64,000 nt of DNA from Acinetobacter sp. SAAs474 (GCF_032823475.1 NZ_CP127915.1:2790001-2854000), one strand, 5' to 3'. Positions 28,349 through 37,399 are shown, counted from the stretch's first letter. Numbers and translations: made by a program. The notes: generated from the letters alone by a model not told the origin.

Positions 28349-29035
28349 ATGAGTCTAAATAAAATGTGTATTCTGATTATTGAAGATGAAGTTAAAATTG
28401 CTAGCTACCTTGCTAAAGGATTAAGTGAATCTGGATATACAGCCGATTATGTCCACTCAGGCCAAGAAGGTTTAGAAAGGCTTAAAACTCATTCATATGA
28501 TTTAGTCATTTTAGATGTGATGCTGCCTGATTTAGATGGCTGGAGTGTACTCAAAATATTACGCCAATTTTCTAAAGTTCCAGTCATTTTTCTTACAGCG
28601 AAAGATCAGATTTCTGATCGTGTTCAGGGCCTTGAATTAGGAGCCGATGACTATCTGGCCAAACCTTTTTCTTATATTGAATTATTGGCACGTATTAAAA
28701 GTTTATTACGACGTCAACAGTACTTGCAAGAGAATCAACTCCATATTGGAGACTTACACATGGACTTAACGCAGCATAAAGTAATAAGAGATTACCAAGT
28801 GATTGATCTGAGTAAAAAAGAATTCGCTTTATTACATTTCTTATTACGACATCAAAATGAAATCGTTACGCGGCAACAAATTGCATCTGAGGTTTGGCAT
28901 ATTAATTTTGATACAGATACCAATTTTATTGATGTTGCCGTTCGTCGCTTGCGCAGTAAAATTGATGAGGGACATGCGTTAAAATTAATTCATACCATTC
29001 GTGGTCTAGGTTATAAAGTTTCGGTTCATCCATGA
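28349..29035 (+). CDS. OmpR-family response regulator (CusR/HprR type)
   Basis: The receiver domain starts MCILIIEDEVKIASYL. It has the phospho-acceptor Asp in LVILDVMLPDLDGW and the conserved Lys in ADDYLAKPFSY. A C-terminal winged helix follows (DLSKKEFALLHFLL, FDTDTNFIDVAVRRLRSKID). The start may be the ATG at 28349 or the one at 28364, which suits family length better. It resembles the heavy-metal/peroxide regulators CusR and HprR. It overlaps the kinase gene by ATGA and diverges from the HbpS-like/HIUase genes, the likely targets. Confidence 0.92.
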   Translation: MSLNKMCILIIEDEVKIASYLAKGLSESGYTADYVHSGQEGLERLKTHSYDLVILDVMLPDLDGWSVLKILRQFSKVPVIFLTAKDQISDRVQGLELGADDYLAKPFSYIELLARIKSLLRRQQYLQENQLHIGDLHMDLTQHKVIRDYQVIDLSKKEFALLHFLLRHQNEIVTRQQIASEVWHINFDTDTNFIDVAVRRLRSKIDEGHALKLIHTIRGLGYKVSVHP

Positions 29036-30411
29036 GTCTAAAAATCTTTCGCTCTTTAGAACTACGCCTAACCCTGTTCATTACGTGCTGTAGTGCACTG
29101 GTTTTATGTGCAGTGGCTGGAATGAGTTATTTAGGGATGACTCAGATTTTACGCCATCAACAGGACCGTGCGCTAATCGAACGAATCGAACGTTTAGAGG
29201 TTTTACTACAAGACAGTCATAATGTTGAACAAATTATTGCCCGTCCCAAACTGTATCAAAATATGCTGGGTAATCTCGATAATTTATTACTTTTAATTCA
29301 CCAAAATAATGTTCTTATTAATATTAACCCGCTACATATCCCGATTCCTCAGCTCAGCCATCAAGCTAAAATCCAATTTAAGGATTTAGCTTCAACGCCA
29401 TATACCACACGTATTGCATGGAAAACGATTCAAATGAACCATCAACCATATCTACTGGTTGCTGGTAAATATGGATCTGAACGTATGGCGATACTTGCAC
29501 CGTTTCAGCAAGCATTGTTTGGTTATGTTTTAGGCGGAATTATTGCTATTCTCATCTTATGTGCATTGGTTAGTCATATCGGTTTAAAGTCTCTGCGACA
29601 ACTGCGTCAACAAACACATGCCATTAATATTCAACAATTGCAGCAACGTTTAAATCTAAAACACCCACCACAAGAAATTGAACAGCTGGCTATCGATATT
29701 AACCATATGCTAGATCGTATTGAAGCTGGTTATAATCAACTCAACCGGTTTTCTGAAGATATTGCACATGAATTTCGAACACCATTGAATAATTTAATTG
29801 GCCAAACTGAAATTCTATTAACGAGTGAACGCACTTCAGCACAATATCAAGAACTTTTTATCTCAAATCTAGAAGATTATCAACGTTTAAAAAGAATGAT
29901 TGATAGCATGTTATTTTTAGCGCGTGCGGATCGAAATAACGTCCTTATTCAGCGACAATCTATCGATATAAATAAACTGATTGACGATATTTGTAGCATT
30001 TTTGAGTATCAATTAGAGGAGCAAAATTGCCATTTTGATATACAGCTTGAATCCTTATCACTCTATATCGACTCAACATTAATACAACAAGCACTCTATA
30101 ATCTCATTTCAAATGCATTAATTCATGGCGGTAATCAACGCATTATTACCATTGCTGGACATACCAAATCCGTCAACCAACAAAATATGATCAGTCTTAG
30201 TGTCATCACCCATGGCGTTACAATTGCTCACGAACATCTTGCACATCTATTCGATCGTTTCTATCAATGTAATGCCAGTCGTTCATCTCAACAACATACT
30301 GGTGGTTTGGGCCTATCAATTGTTGCCTCCATCATGACACTGCATGGTGGAAGCGTTCATGCCTACAATAGTGAACAAGGTATTTGTTTTGAGTTACTTT
30401 TTCCACAATAA
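29032..30411 (+). CDS. Sensor histidine kinase (CusS/HprS type)
   Basis: The 459-residue kinase has a first TM (about residues 12-34), a periplasmic sensor of about 130 residues and a second TM (164-184), then HAMP. The H-box is DIAHEFRTPLNN, the N-box LYNLISNALIHGG and the G-box GGLGLSIV. The D-box region reads VITHGVTIAHEHLAHLFDRF, lacking the classical DxGxG, as in the CusS group (which has VxNxG). It ends 7 nt from the convergent MFS gene stop, so transcript ends must overlap. The signal is unknown; a redox or metal cue is inferred. Confidence 0.92.
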   Translation: MSLKIFRSLELRLTLFITCCSALVLCAVAGMSYLGMTQILRHQQDRALIERIERLEVLLQDSHNVEQIIARPKLYQNMLGNLDNLLLLIHQNNVLININPLHIPIPQLSHQAKIQFKDLASTPYTTRIAWKTIQMNHQPYLLVAGKYGSERMAILAPFQQALFGYVLGGIIAILILCALVSHIGLKSLRQLRQQTHAINIQQLQQRLNLKHPPQEIEQLAIDINHMLDRIEAGYNQLNRFSEDIAHEFRTPLNNLIGQTEILLTSERTSAQYQELFISNLEDYQRLKRMIDSMLFLARADRNNVLIQRQSIDINKLIDDICSIFEYQLEEQNCHFDIQLESLSLYIDSTLIQQALYNLISNALIHGGNQRIITIAGHTKSVNQQNMISLSVITHGVTIAHEHLAHLFDRFYQCNASRSSQQHTGGLGLSIVASIMTLHGGSVHAYNSEQGICFELLFPQ

Positions 30412-30418
30412 AGTCATT

Positions 30419-31789
30419 TTATTGACGCCATAACAGCGGTGATTTATTTTGCTCTGCTTCATGATCTGGCCCCAGAGGAATACCTGTACGATCACGCATG
30501 GATAAAGTGGAACATAATGCAATCAAGGTCATCAATGCTAAATAGTACGTTACCGCTTGTGTTGATCCTGTCATACTGACAAGCCATGTACCAATCATCG
30601 GGGCAAAAGCACCACCTAAAATTGCACCCAGTGCATAAGAAATAGAAATACCAGAGAAACGAATAGATGCGGGAAATAGTTCAGCATAATAGGATGATTG
30701 CACACCATAAGTTAGGCCAATACCGCTAGCTAAAAAACATAACCCCAACATAAATAATGGTAAATTTCCGGTATTAACCAATGGAAATAGTGCAAATACA
30801 CCACAGAGTTGAATGATCCATCCAGCTATATAGGTTTTTTTACGTCCAATTCTATCTGATAATACACCTGAAATATAAGTGGTAATTAACCAACATAACG
30901 ATGCCAATGTGACTGCAATCAAGACTGGTGTTCGCTCCATTGCTAAGGGCCCTGCAGGATTTGTAGCATAATTTTGAATAAATCCGCCCGTAGTCATATA
31001 ACCACATGCGCTATTGCCGGCAAAAACCAGCGCGGCCAATAAAACCACCATACTATGATGTTTAAATAAATCTCTGATCGGCGTTTGAGATGCACTTTTT
31101 CGTTGTTTAATTTCTTCAAATACAGGACTTTCTTCTACTGTACGGCGAATCCAATGGCCAATAAAAAGTAAAACAACACTAAATAAAAATGGAATACGCC
31201 AACCCCACTCCACAAAAGCATCTCCTGGCGCAATAATACCCGTCATTAAAGCAAACATCCCAGAAGCCAAAATCAACCCCAGTGGCACACCAATTTGTGG
31301 GAATGCACCAAATCGTCCTCGTTTATGGGCAGGTGCATGTTCAACAGCCATTAAGACAGCGCCACCCCACTCTCCTCCGGCAGCAACTCCTTGTAAAATT
31401 CTTAATGTTAACAATAAAATAGGAGCAAAAACCCCAATAGTTTCATAGGTTGGTAATAAGCCAATCATGGTGGTCGCAAAGCCCATTAATATCAAGGTTG
31501 AGACCAGTACAATACGACGACCAAATTTATCTCCTAGATATCCTGCTAGAAAAGCACCAAATGGTCGAAATAAAAAACTAATACCTACTGTTGCAAAAGC
31601 CAATAAAGTACCTAAAGTATTACCCGCTGGTGCAAAAAATAAATCTTTAAAAATTAAACCTGCTGCTGCGGCATAGATAAAAAAGTCATACCATTCAACG
31701 GTTGTTCCAACAATCGTCGCATAAGCAACTTTACGCTCTTCCTTGGTCATGCGATCCTTAGCTGACACTGTTATAGAAGTTAATTCCAT
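30419..31789 (-). CDS. MHS (metabolite:H+ symporter) family MFS transporter
   Basis: The start is the ATG at 31789, because GGGAGAT lies just before it and inside the longer reading. The 456-residue protein has the MHS signature TVEWYDFFIYAAAAGLIF. It also has the loop motif GYLGDKFGRRIVL and RILQGVAAGGEWGGAVLM, and about 12 membrane helices. Relatives (ShiA, KgtP, CitA, ProP) import organic acids or betaines. It lies downstream of the vanA/vanB-like genes on the same strand, so it may carry their substrate. That substrate cannot be named. Confidence 0.88.
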   Translation of the reverse strand: MELTSITVSAKDRMTKEERKVAYATIVGTTVEWYDFFIYAAAAGLIFKDLFFAPAGNTLGTLLAFATVGISFLFRPFGAFLAGYLGDKFGRRIVLVSTLILMGFATTMIGLLPTYETIGVFAPILLLTLRILQGVAAGGEWGGAVLMAVEHAPAHKRGRFGAFPQIGVPLGLILASGMFALMTGIIAPGDAFVEWGWRIPFLFSVVLLFIGHWIRRTVEESPVFEEIKQRKSASQTPIRDLFKHHSMVVLLAALVFAGNSACGYMTTGGFIQNYATNPAGPLAMERTPVLIAVTLASLCWLITTYISGVLSDRIGRKKTYIAGWIIQLCGVFALFPLVNTGNLPLFMLGLCFLASGIGLTYGVQSSYYAELFPASIRFSGISISYALGAILGGAFAPMIGTWLVSMTGSTQAVTYYLALMTLIALCSTLSMRDRTGIPLGPDHEAEQNKSPLLWRQ

Positions 31790-31854
31790 CGTTATCTCCC
31801 TATCATCCAATCATTTTACTACTTATTAATTAATATATTAACTAAATAATGGAT

Positions 31855-31869
31855 ATCCATCCTATGGAT
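31855..31869. promoter_or_regulatory. Possible operator: ATCCAT-CCT-ATGGAT inverted repeat before the MHS transporter gene
   Basis: A 6-bp perfect inverted repeat with a 3-nt spacer lies 66 nt upstream of the MHS start. It is flanked by AATAAT/ATTATT and overlaps a GGATATCC palindrome. An operator role is inferred from the position. Confidence 0.35.
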
Positions 31870-31993
31870 TATTGATATTGCGGTATATTGATCCAATCAA
31901 TGATGCCTATGATTTAATAGAAATCCTAGGCATCTTCCACTGACACCTATTTAAGCTTAGGCGACAATTCAACATATCAGCAATCTATTCATC

Positions 31994-33091
31994 TTATGAC
32001 GTTGAATACTGCTCTTGTTCTGCACGTTTTTTTAAGTAAATACGCGTGGCAACTGCGGGTGAGTCACTGGCAACTGAAATCTCAAAATGGTGTTGATCTT
32101 GGTCATCTAATACTGCCTCTAAAGCACCTAAACCTTCAACATCCTCTTGAAAAGCGGCAAATAACTGTTCATGCATAAAGTCTTCAATTGCTTGATCTTC
32201 TAAAGCAAAATCTCGTCCATGGACAATAAAATAATGCATGGTATTTTGAGTTTCTGGTGTCAGAATATGTGCAGTATGAATTTTATAAGTGGTACGTTGT
32301 TTCTGATCTAATGCAGCGTCATAAAATGCAACACTGACCTGATGTAAAGCTGGAGATAAAAATTCTGAGGTTGCAATACGTGCTGCAGTGTGTGTATTTG
32401 CCAGCCCTGTTGTTTCTCCCCATACTTTAGAAAGTGTCGTCGGAACGACTTCACGAATTAATTTATAGTGCCCTTCTTTTAACTCTGTTTTATAAGGTGC
32501 ACTGGCATAATCAGGTGTTCCTATGGTTTGTGCGTGTAAAAAAGTTAAATGTGTCAAATCCATTAAATTTTCATGCATACTCACATAATTACCCGGATGG
32601 AAAAAATAACCTGAAGTACATGCCCATTCAGGATGATCCAACCACGCTAAGGATGGAATTTTTGATTCATCCGCTAAACTTTGATCTCCCAACCAAATCC
32701 ACAGTAAAGGCCCCTTTTCCACCAATTTATAATGTTGAATTCCAATCCCATGCGGACATTGTTTTTGTGAAGGAATATTGATCAAGTCACCAGCTTGATT
32801 ATATTTAAAGCCATGATAACCACAAATAATATCATTGCCATCCAAATGACTTTTTGATAATGGAAATGAGCGATGCGCACAGCGATCTTCAAGGGCAACA
32901 GCCAAACCCTCCAAGGTTCGATACATCACCACACGTTTATTTAAAATTTTTCGTGCCAGCAAATGACGACCGATATCTTGACTAAAAGCAGCGACATACC
33001 ATTCATTTAAAATCAAGGGTGTATCTTTATTTGCCATTGCACGGCTGGCTTTACGGCATGTTTCTATAATATTTTTATTTGGAATGGTCAT
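31994..33091 (-). CDS. VanA-like Rieske oxygenase, terminal component
   Basis: The 365-residue protein has a Rieske [2Fe-2S] motif, C-x-H at 73-75 (CAHRS) and C-x2-H in ICGYHGFKY. The mononuclear iron motif is ENLMDLTHLTFLH at about residue 174. Length and motifs fit the vanillate O-demethylase/dicamba-type group, which remove O- or N-methyl groups from aromatics. There are about 28 residues before the LNEWYVAAF element where VanA usually starts; an ATG at residue 19 could be the true start. It is 50 nt after the reductase gene. The substrate is unknown. Confidence 0.88.
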   Translation of the reverse strand: MTIPNKNIIETCRKASRAMANKDTPLILNEWYVAAFSQDIGRHLLARKILNKRVVMYRTLEGLAVALEDRCAHRSFPLSKSHLDGNDIICGYHGFKYNQAGDLINIPSQKQCPHGIGIQHYKLVEKGPLLWIWLGDQSLADESKIPSLAWLDHPEWACTSGYFFHPGNYVSMHENLMDLTHLTFLHAQTIGTPDYASAPYKTELKEGHYKLIREVVPTTLSKVWGETTGLANTHTAARIATSEFLSPALHQVSVAFYDAALDQKQRTTYKIHTAHILTPETQNTMHYFIVHGRDFALEDQAIEDFMHEQLFAAFQEDVEGLGALEAVLDDQDQHHFEISVASDSPAVATRIYLKKRAEQEQYSTS

Positions 33092-33141
33092 TTTTTCTTA
33101 CGTCCATATTCATTATTCATTTTGCTTAACTTAAATATTGC

Positions 33142-34107
33142 TTACAGATTTAATTCGATTACGGCACTCTTCGCACGTGAAACACAAATTAACATCGATG
33201 TATTTGCAGCTTTTTCTTCTTCAGTTAAAATCATGTCACGATGTTCAGGAATACCTGAACAGACTGTGGTTTCACAGGTTCGACAAATACCTGCACGACA
33301 TGAAAATGGCAGCTCAAAGCCATGCTGCTCTAGAGCTTCTAAAATAGATTGGTCAGCTAAAACCTGAATATTTTGGCCTGAATTTTTTAACTGAACTGTA
33401 AAACTTTCTTGCTGTATATCATGATCAGTTGTGAGCGAAACAACTGGATTAAACCATTCAAAATGAACGCGATGACTAGATAAGTGAGCGCTTGCATCTT
33501 GAACCGACTGCATCAATGCAGTTGGACCACAACAATAGATTTGTTCTGTGGCCGATAATGAATCAACAATATTTGTAATCTCTAAATGCTGACCATGATG
33601 CTCATCGTTAAAATGAAAATGAATATTGGCATTTTGCCATTGCTGTAATTGCTCATAAAATGCAGCACGCTGTTTATGGCGTACTGTATAAAAAAGACGC
33701 CATTTTTTTTGATATGTTATACAGTGCTGTATCATCGAAAGAATAGGAGTAATACCAATGCCACCTGCAATAAAACAATACTGATCTGCATCATGCAAAC
33801 GAAAATGATTACGTGGATGACTGACATGAACCAGATCACCTACACTTAAATCATGATGAATACTTTGTGATCCTCCTCGTCCTTGAGGGGCTAATGCCAC
33901 AGCAATGACATAGCGATGTGTTTCAGTTGGAGAATTAAGTAATGAATAATGTCGAATTAAGCCGTTAACTAAATAGACTTCAATATGTGAACCTGCTGTA
34001 AAAGCAGGTAAAGACTGGCGCTGTGGGTGTTGCAACTCAAGCAGAATAATATCTTTTGCTTCTGCTTGAATATCAGTAACCACCAACTCTATAGATAAAC
34101 TTTCCAT
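33142..34107 (-). CDS. VanB-like oxygenase reductase (FMN/NAD/2Fe-2S)
   Basis: The 321-residue protein has a flavin-binding segment (LIRHYSLLNSPTETHRY), a nucleotide motif (FIAGGIGITPILSM) and a C-terminal plant-type ferredoxin domain. The iron-sulfur loop is SCRAGICRTCETTVCSG. This order is the phthalate dioxygenase reductase/VanB class. It passes electrons from NAD(P)H to the Rieske oxygenase encoded next. The ATG at 34107 has GGAGTGA upstream. A perfect 20-bp palindrome lies about 70-90 nt before the start. Confidence 0.9.
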   Translation of the reverse strand: MESLSIELVVTDIQAEAKDIILLELQHPQRQSLPAFTAGSHIEVYLVNGLIRHYSLLNSPTETHRYVIAVALAPQGRGGSQSIHHDLSVGDLVHVSHPRNHFRLHDADQYCFIAGGIGITPILSMIQHCITYQKKWRLFYTVRHKQRAAFYEQLQQWQNANIHFHFNDEHHGQHLEITNIVDSLSATEQIYCCGPTALMQSVQDASAHLSSHRVHFEWFNPVVSLTTDHDIQQESFTVQLKNSGQNIQVLADQSILEALEQHGFELPFSCRAGICRTCETTVCSGIPEHRDMILTEEEKAANTSMLICVSRAKSAVIELNL

Positions 34108-34121
34108 AGCATATCACTCCA

Positions 34122-34162
34122 TTGTATATATTCCCGAAGGAGTAGGAAAAATATATATACAA
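34122..34162 (-). promoter_or_regulatory. A/T-rich inverted repeat in the vanB-like promoter/leader
   Basis: The arms TTGTATATAT (34122-34131) and ATATATACAA (34153-34162) are perfect complements. They lie between the 20-bp palindrome and the reductase start. The upstream arm could include a -10 element (TATATA). Confidence 0.4.
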
Positions 34163-34176
34163 TTGTGATTGTGGTC

Positions 34177-34196
34177 TGTCCTCTTAAAAGAGGACA
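34177..34196. promoter_or_regulatory. Perfect 20-bp palindrome TGTCCTCTTAAAAGAGGACA, candidate LuxR-type operator
   Basis: The 9-bp arms are exact with an AA centre. It sits between the LuxR-type regulator gene and the reductase gene. No T-tract follows on either strand, which argues against a terminator. Size and symmetry match lux-box-like operators bound by LuxR-type HTH dimers. Confidence 0.6.
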
Positions 34197-34242
34197 AATC
34201 TAACTAAAGTTGAGGGTTAGGATTTAAAAAGAACTGCGACTA

Positions 34243-34992
34243 TTAATGTAATAGAAACATTGAAAAAAGCTGATTTTTAAAATGAATACCCAGCTTTTCA
34301 AATGCCCGATTACGATATGTTTTAACGGTTGATTCTTTTAAACCCATTTGTGCAGCAATGCCGGTATAGCTCATCCCTTTTAAAATATAACGACATACCT
34401 CGAGTTCTTGAGGTGCCAAGTTTGGTTGTTTATCCAATAACTTAAGCTTAACGTCACATTGAGCTGCGAGCGCTAAATGACCTTGTATCAACTTTGCCAA
34501 TGCTGGAATCATTTGTTGAAAATTAATTATTTCATGGTCTGAATAAAAACCTTGTTCCTTATGGCGATATAAATTAAATAAAACTGGATGATTTTCTGCA
34601 TCACGATAAAAACCACATAGGCGTTGAATTAAATGATTTTTCTCATAAATTTCGCGTCGATATGCTGAATATAAAATATCATTTGCACAGACTTGTCCAG
34701 TCACTGTTTGCTGCTCTGCTAAGTGTTGACTTAATAACTGCTGATAGAGTTCATCATAAGCATGATAATGTTTAATATAAGATTGACCACAACGTAAAGG
34801 CACACGATGATGATCATTATAAGAACCACATAATAAAAGTGTAGGGATCTCATTTTTAATACGTAAAATAGAAAAATGCTTGGCATGAATCCACTGTTCT
34901 AAATACATCAGTAAAGACGAATCAAAATTTTGATGTCCCATTAAAGCCACTAGATCAAAAAAATGAGTTGTATTATGCGTTTTACTTATCAT
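34243..34992 (-). CDS. LuxR-type HTH transcriptional regulator
   Basis: The start at the ATG at 34992 is preceded by AAGGA. The C-terminal GerE-type HTH is clear: LAPQELEVCRYILKGMSYTG, then KESTVKTYRNRAFEKLGI (about residues 190-240). The N-terminal 180 residues do not look like a receiver and show no autoinducer-domain pattern that I recognise, so the signal is unknown. It may sense the substrate of the downstream Rieske system. The adjacent perfect palindrome is a natural target. Several Cys (residues 2, 45, 57, 91, 116) are notable. Confidence 0.85.
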   Translation of the reverse strand: MISKTHNTTHFFDLVALMGHQNFDSSLLMYLEQWIHAKHFSILRIKNEIPTLLLCGSYNDHHRVPLRCGQSYIKHYHAYDELYQQLLSQHLAEQQTVTGQVCANDILYSAYRREIYEKNHLIQRLCGFYRDAENHPVLFNLYRHKEQGFYSDHEIINFQQMIPALAKLIQGHLALAAQCDVKLKLLDKQPNLAPQELEVCRYILKGMSYTGIAAQMGLKESTVKTYRNRAFEKLGIHFKNQLFSMFLLH

Positions 34993-35218
34993 ACACATAT
35001 CCTTTGCGATGATATCCAAAGTTTTACATTAAAGCGTTTTTTATCAGATGAGACCAGCAAAAGGCAATAGCGATTAATGCCCATATCTTAAGATCGGTAC
35101 AGGTGACTGCCAATACAGCCTATAATTCAACCTAAATCACAAATAATGTTTTTTCTTTAGTAGCATAAAATAAATGTAATTTTACGATTAGTTTTAAATA
35201 TTAGAATTCTTTCATAAG

Positions 35219-35572
35219 TCATTTTCTGCTCAGTTCCATATTATAAATTCCAGCAATTAAATTAAATCTTAAACCCAGTCTTTTTCCTCGGTTACGATAT
35301 CGCTCAGCAAGAATTTTAAAAGTTTTCAAACGATCAAATATATGCTCAATGCTGATTCTCCTCTGGTTTATTTCTTGGTTATCAATCTTCAGCTCAGGAT
35401 CTAATGTAAAATGCTTTTTTGCTTTTAATGGCAATAGACTATTTGGATACACGGCATAAAGTCCTTGATAGCCCTTATCTGCGAGAATAAAGCCACCTAC
35501 AGGAATCTGATGCAAGTTACGTTTGAACACTTATAAATCATGCACAGCACCGCAACTTGTACATAAACTCAG
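35219..35572 (-). pseudogene. IS5-family transposase, C-terminal remnant
   Basis: The open part (GTG at 35530) encodes the last 103 residues of a DDE transposase: FILADKGYQGLY with the second Asp, then RISIEHIFDRLKTFKILAERY with the catalytic Glu. In the same frame just upstream, a recognisable VHDL precedes an in-frame TAA, where relatives read HDF-x-LFK. The remnant therefore carries a nonsense mutation. It is cut at about 35573 by IS982-family sequence. The N-terminal two-thirds is missing. Confidence 0.8.
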
Positions 35573-36191
35573 AATTTGCACCAAATCGCCCTACATGCTT
35601 TGTATGTATCACTGATGAAAGGTCAAGATAAACAATATTTATGGATTGATGCAACAGCACTAACAGTCTGTAAAAATCAACGGATTCAGCGCCATAAATC
35701 TCTAGCTAAAATCGCAACTCGTGGTAAAAGTTCAATGTGCTGGTTTTATGGCTGTAAATTACATATTGTGATGAATCAATTGGGTGAAATTGCCTGTTCT
35801 GCTTTATCGAATGGACATGTTGCTGACATAAAGGTGGTTGAGCCATTGGTTAACGGTTTGGAAGCGAAAATTTATGCGGATCGTGGCTACATCAGCCAAG
35901 ATTTAAAAATCAGATTAAAAGAGAAAAATGTTGGTTTGATTACCTATCATCGGCAAAACATGCAGACCATTCAGCTTACTGCATCAGATGAATATCACTT
36001 AAGACAACCTAACAAGATAGAAACGTTATTCAGCTTATTAAAAGGGAAATACAATTTGGTTACAAGTAAGGCACGTAGCATTTATGGATTTCTAAGTGGG
36101 ATTTACACATCGTTATGTGCATATCAACTTACCCATTCAAATAAGCCAATCATTCACATTATGGAATCATTGGCTTAAGATGGATTCGGGT
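35573..36191 (+). mobile_element. Truncated IS982-family element (left end missing)
   Basis: From about 35573 the sequence aligns with the complete copy at 37361-38335. The right terminal repeat is kept (GATTCGGGTT, ending 36191-36192), while the left end and about the first 90 codons are absent. The break abuts the IS5-family remnant. It cannot transpose on its own. Confidence 0.8.
35576..36178 (+). pseudogene. IS982-family transposase, 5'-truncated
   Basis: This encodes 200 residues of the C-terminal part of an IS982-type DDE transposase. It holds LWIDATAL (first Asp), KIYADRGYIS (second Asp) and PNKIETLFSLLKGKY (Glu). The first codon is a TTG equivalent to an internal position of the longer copy, so it is not a true start. 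By eye it differs at about 17 of 200 residues from the copy at 37.5-38.3 kb, so the two are diverged relatives, not a recent duplication. Confidence 0.85.
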
Positions 36192-36329
36192 TATTTAATA
36201 ATAGTAATAAAACTCTAAGACACTAAAAAATAATCTCCTTTGATTCATTTAACCATAAGCACGGATTAATATTTTATTGATAAGAATAAAAATAAATCCA
36301 TACTTATCGTTTTTTTAATTCATCATCAA

Positions 36330-36899
36330 TTAAAATCGATAACCTACACCAACATTAAAGCCTTTAATATATTTATTTCCTTCATAACCAACATGCACCG
36401 ACATATTCGAAATTGGATTAATCGCCACCCCAACACCATAAGCAAAAGCTTTTTTACTTATATCTGTTTTTCCAGAAGTGTTATGACTTGAATCATAATA
36501 ATTATATGAAACTTTTGGATTAGCAACCCCAGCTAAAGCATAAGTACTAATATACTTATTAAAGCGATAAGATGGGCCAGCAAGTAATGAAAACTGTTTC
36601 GTTGCTACATTACCTTGTACTGTACTACTTATTTTAGCATTTTTTTCTTTGCCCTTTAAATACGTAGAAGATACCACTGCCCCCCAAGGAGATTCAGTTT
36701 CATAACGATACTGTAAATTAATCCCATTTAATTTATTCAACTTAGTCTCATTTTTAATCTCTTTTCTATGAAAATCATTTAATACGACCTGCGGTGCGAC
36801 AGCATAACCTAAGGAGATATTATGTTGTTCAGTGGCAAATACTGAAGTAGAAATAACACTAGAAAGTAAGATCCCATATTTTAATTTTGTTGTTAACAT
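36330..36899 (-). CDS. Ail/Lom/OmpX-like outer-membrane beta-barrel protein
   Basis: The ATG at 36899 is favoured over the GTG at 36905 because AGAG then has a normal spacing. The 189-residue precursor has a signal peptide (MLTTKLKYGILLSSVISTSVFA). The mature part shows alternating strands typical of an eight-stranded barrel: INLQYRYE, GAVVSSTYLKG, FSLLAGPSYRFN, AFAYGVGVAIN and a terminal FNVGVGYRF with C-terminal Phe. Ail/OmpX proteins act in adhesion or serum resistance; the role here is unknown. It is AT-rich and flanked by IS982-family copies, suggesting acquisition by transfer. Confidence 0.85.
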   Translation of the reverse strand: MLTTKLKYGILLSSVISTSVFATEQHNISLGYAVAPQVVLNDFHRKEIKNETKLNKLNGINLQYRYETESPWGAVVSSTYLKGKEKNAKISSTVQGNVATKQFSLLAGPSYRFNKYISTYALAGVANPKVSYNYYDSSHNTSGKTDISKKAFAYGVGVAINPISNMSVHVGYEGNKYIKGFNVGVGYRF

Positions 36900-36905
36900 T
36901 TTCAC

Positions 36906-37360
36906 TATCTCTAAATATAAATAAATTTTAAATTATTATCGTTATAATGCTCTAAGAAAAAAATCATACATTCTTAGAATGCACATATTCTAATTGATCT
37001 TTTAAAAAAAACTCAAGTCAATTGATAAAAAAAATAAATGCATCATATAAAAATAAGCGATGTATTTTTTATTTTATTTAGTATTTTTAACAACTTATAA
37101 AAAAACAAAATAATTTAAATCAAATCAAACCTATTCATCAAAATAGAGAATATAATATGACTCTAAACACAATTATATAATTTTCTATGATTAATTAGCA
37201 TTTAAAATAAAAAATATCACCCAAGTAAAAATATATTTTAGTTGGTAATTAATATTTAAATTACTTTACTTATCATTAAAAATAAATAATCAAACTAATA
37301 AATAATGAACCTAAATATTACTTAAATTAATGCTTTCAGAGTTTAAATTTTCAGTTAATT
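36906..37360. other. 455-bp very AT-rich region between the Ail-like gene and the intact-ended IS
   Basis: The stretch is long A/T runs with no gene frame. It would hold the Ail-like promoter. Composition is more AT-rich than the core flanks, consistent with imported DNA. Confidence 0.45.
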
Positions 37361-37399
37361 AACCTGAATCGCGGATAAGAAATTGACTTGAAAAATAAA

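Noticed and set aside
31467..31676. Plus-strand frame within the MHS transporter gene
   Set aside because: It is a shadow of a hydrophobic coding region on the other strand.
34177..34196. Reading the palindrome as a terminator of the LuxR-type gene
   Set aside because: There is no T-run on either strand and the loop would be only 2 nt, so an operator is the better view, though not proved.
35576..36178. Treating the TTG-started transposase piece as a complete gene
   Set aside because: Its first codon matches an internal position of the longer copy at 37.5-38.3 kb; it is a 5'-truncated remnant.
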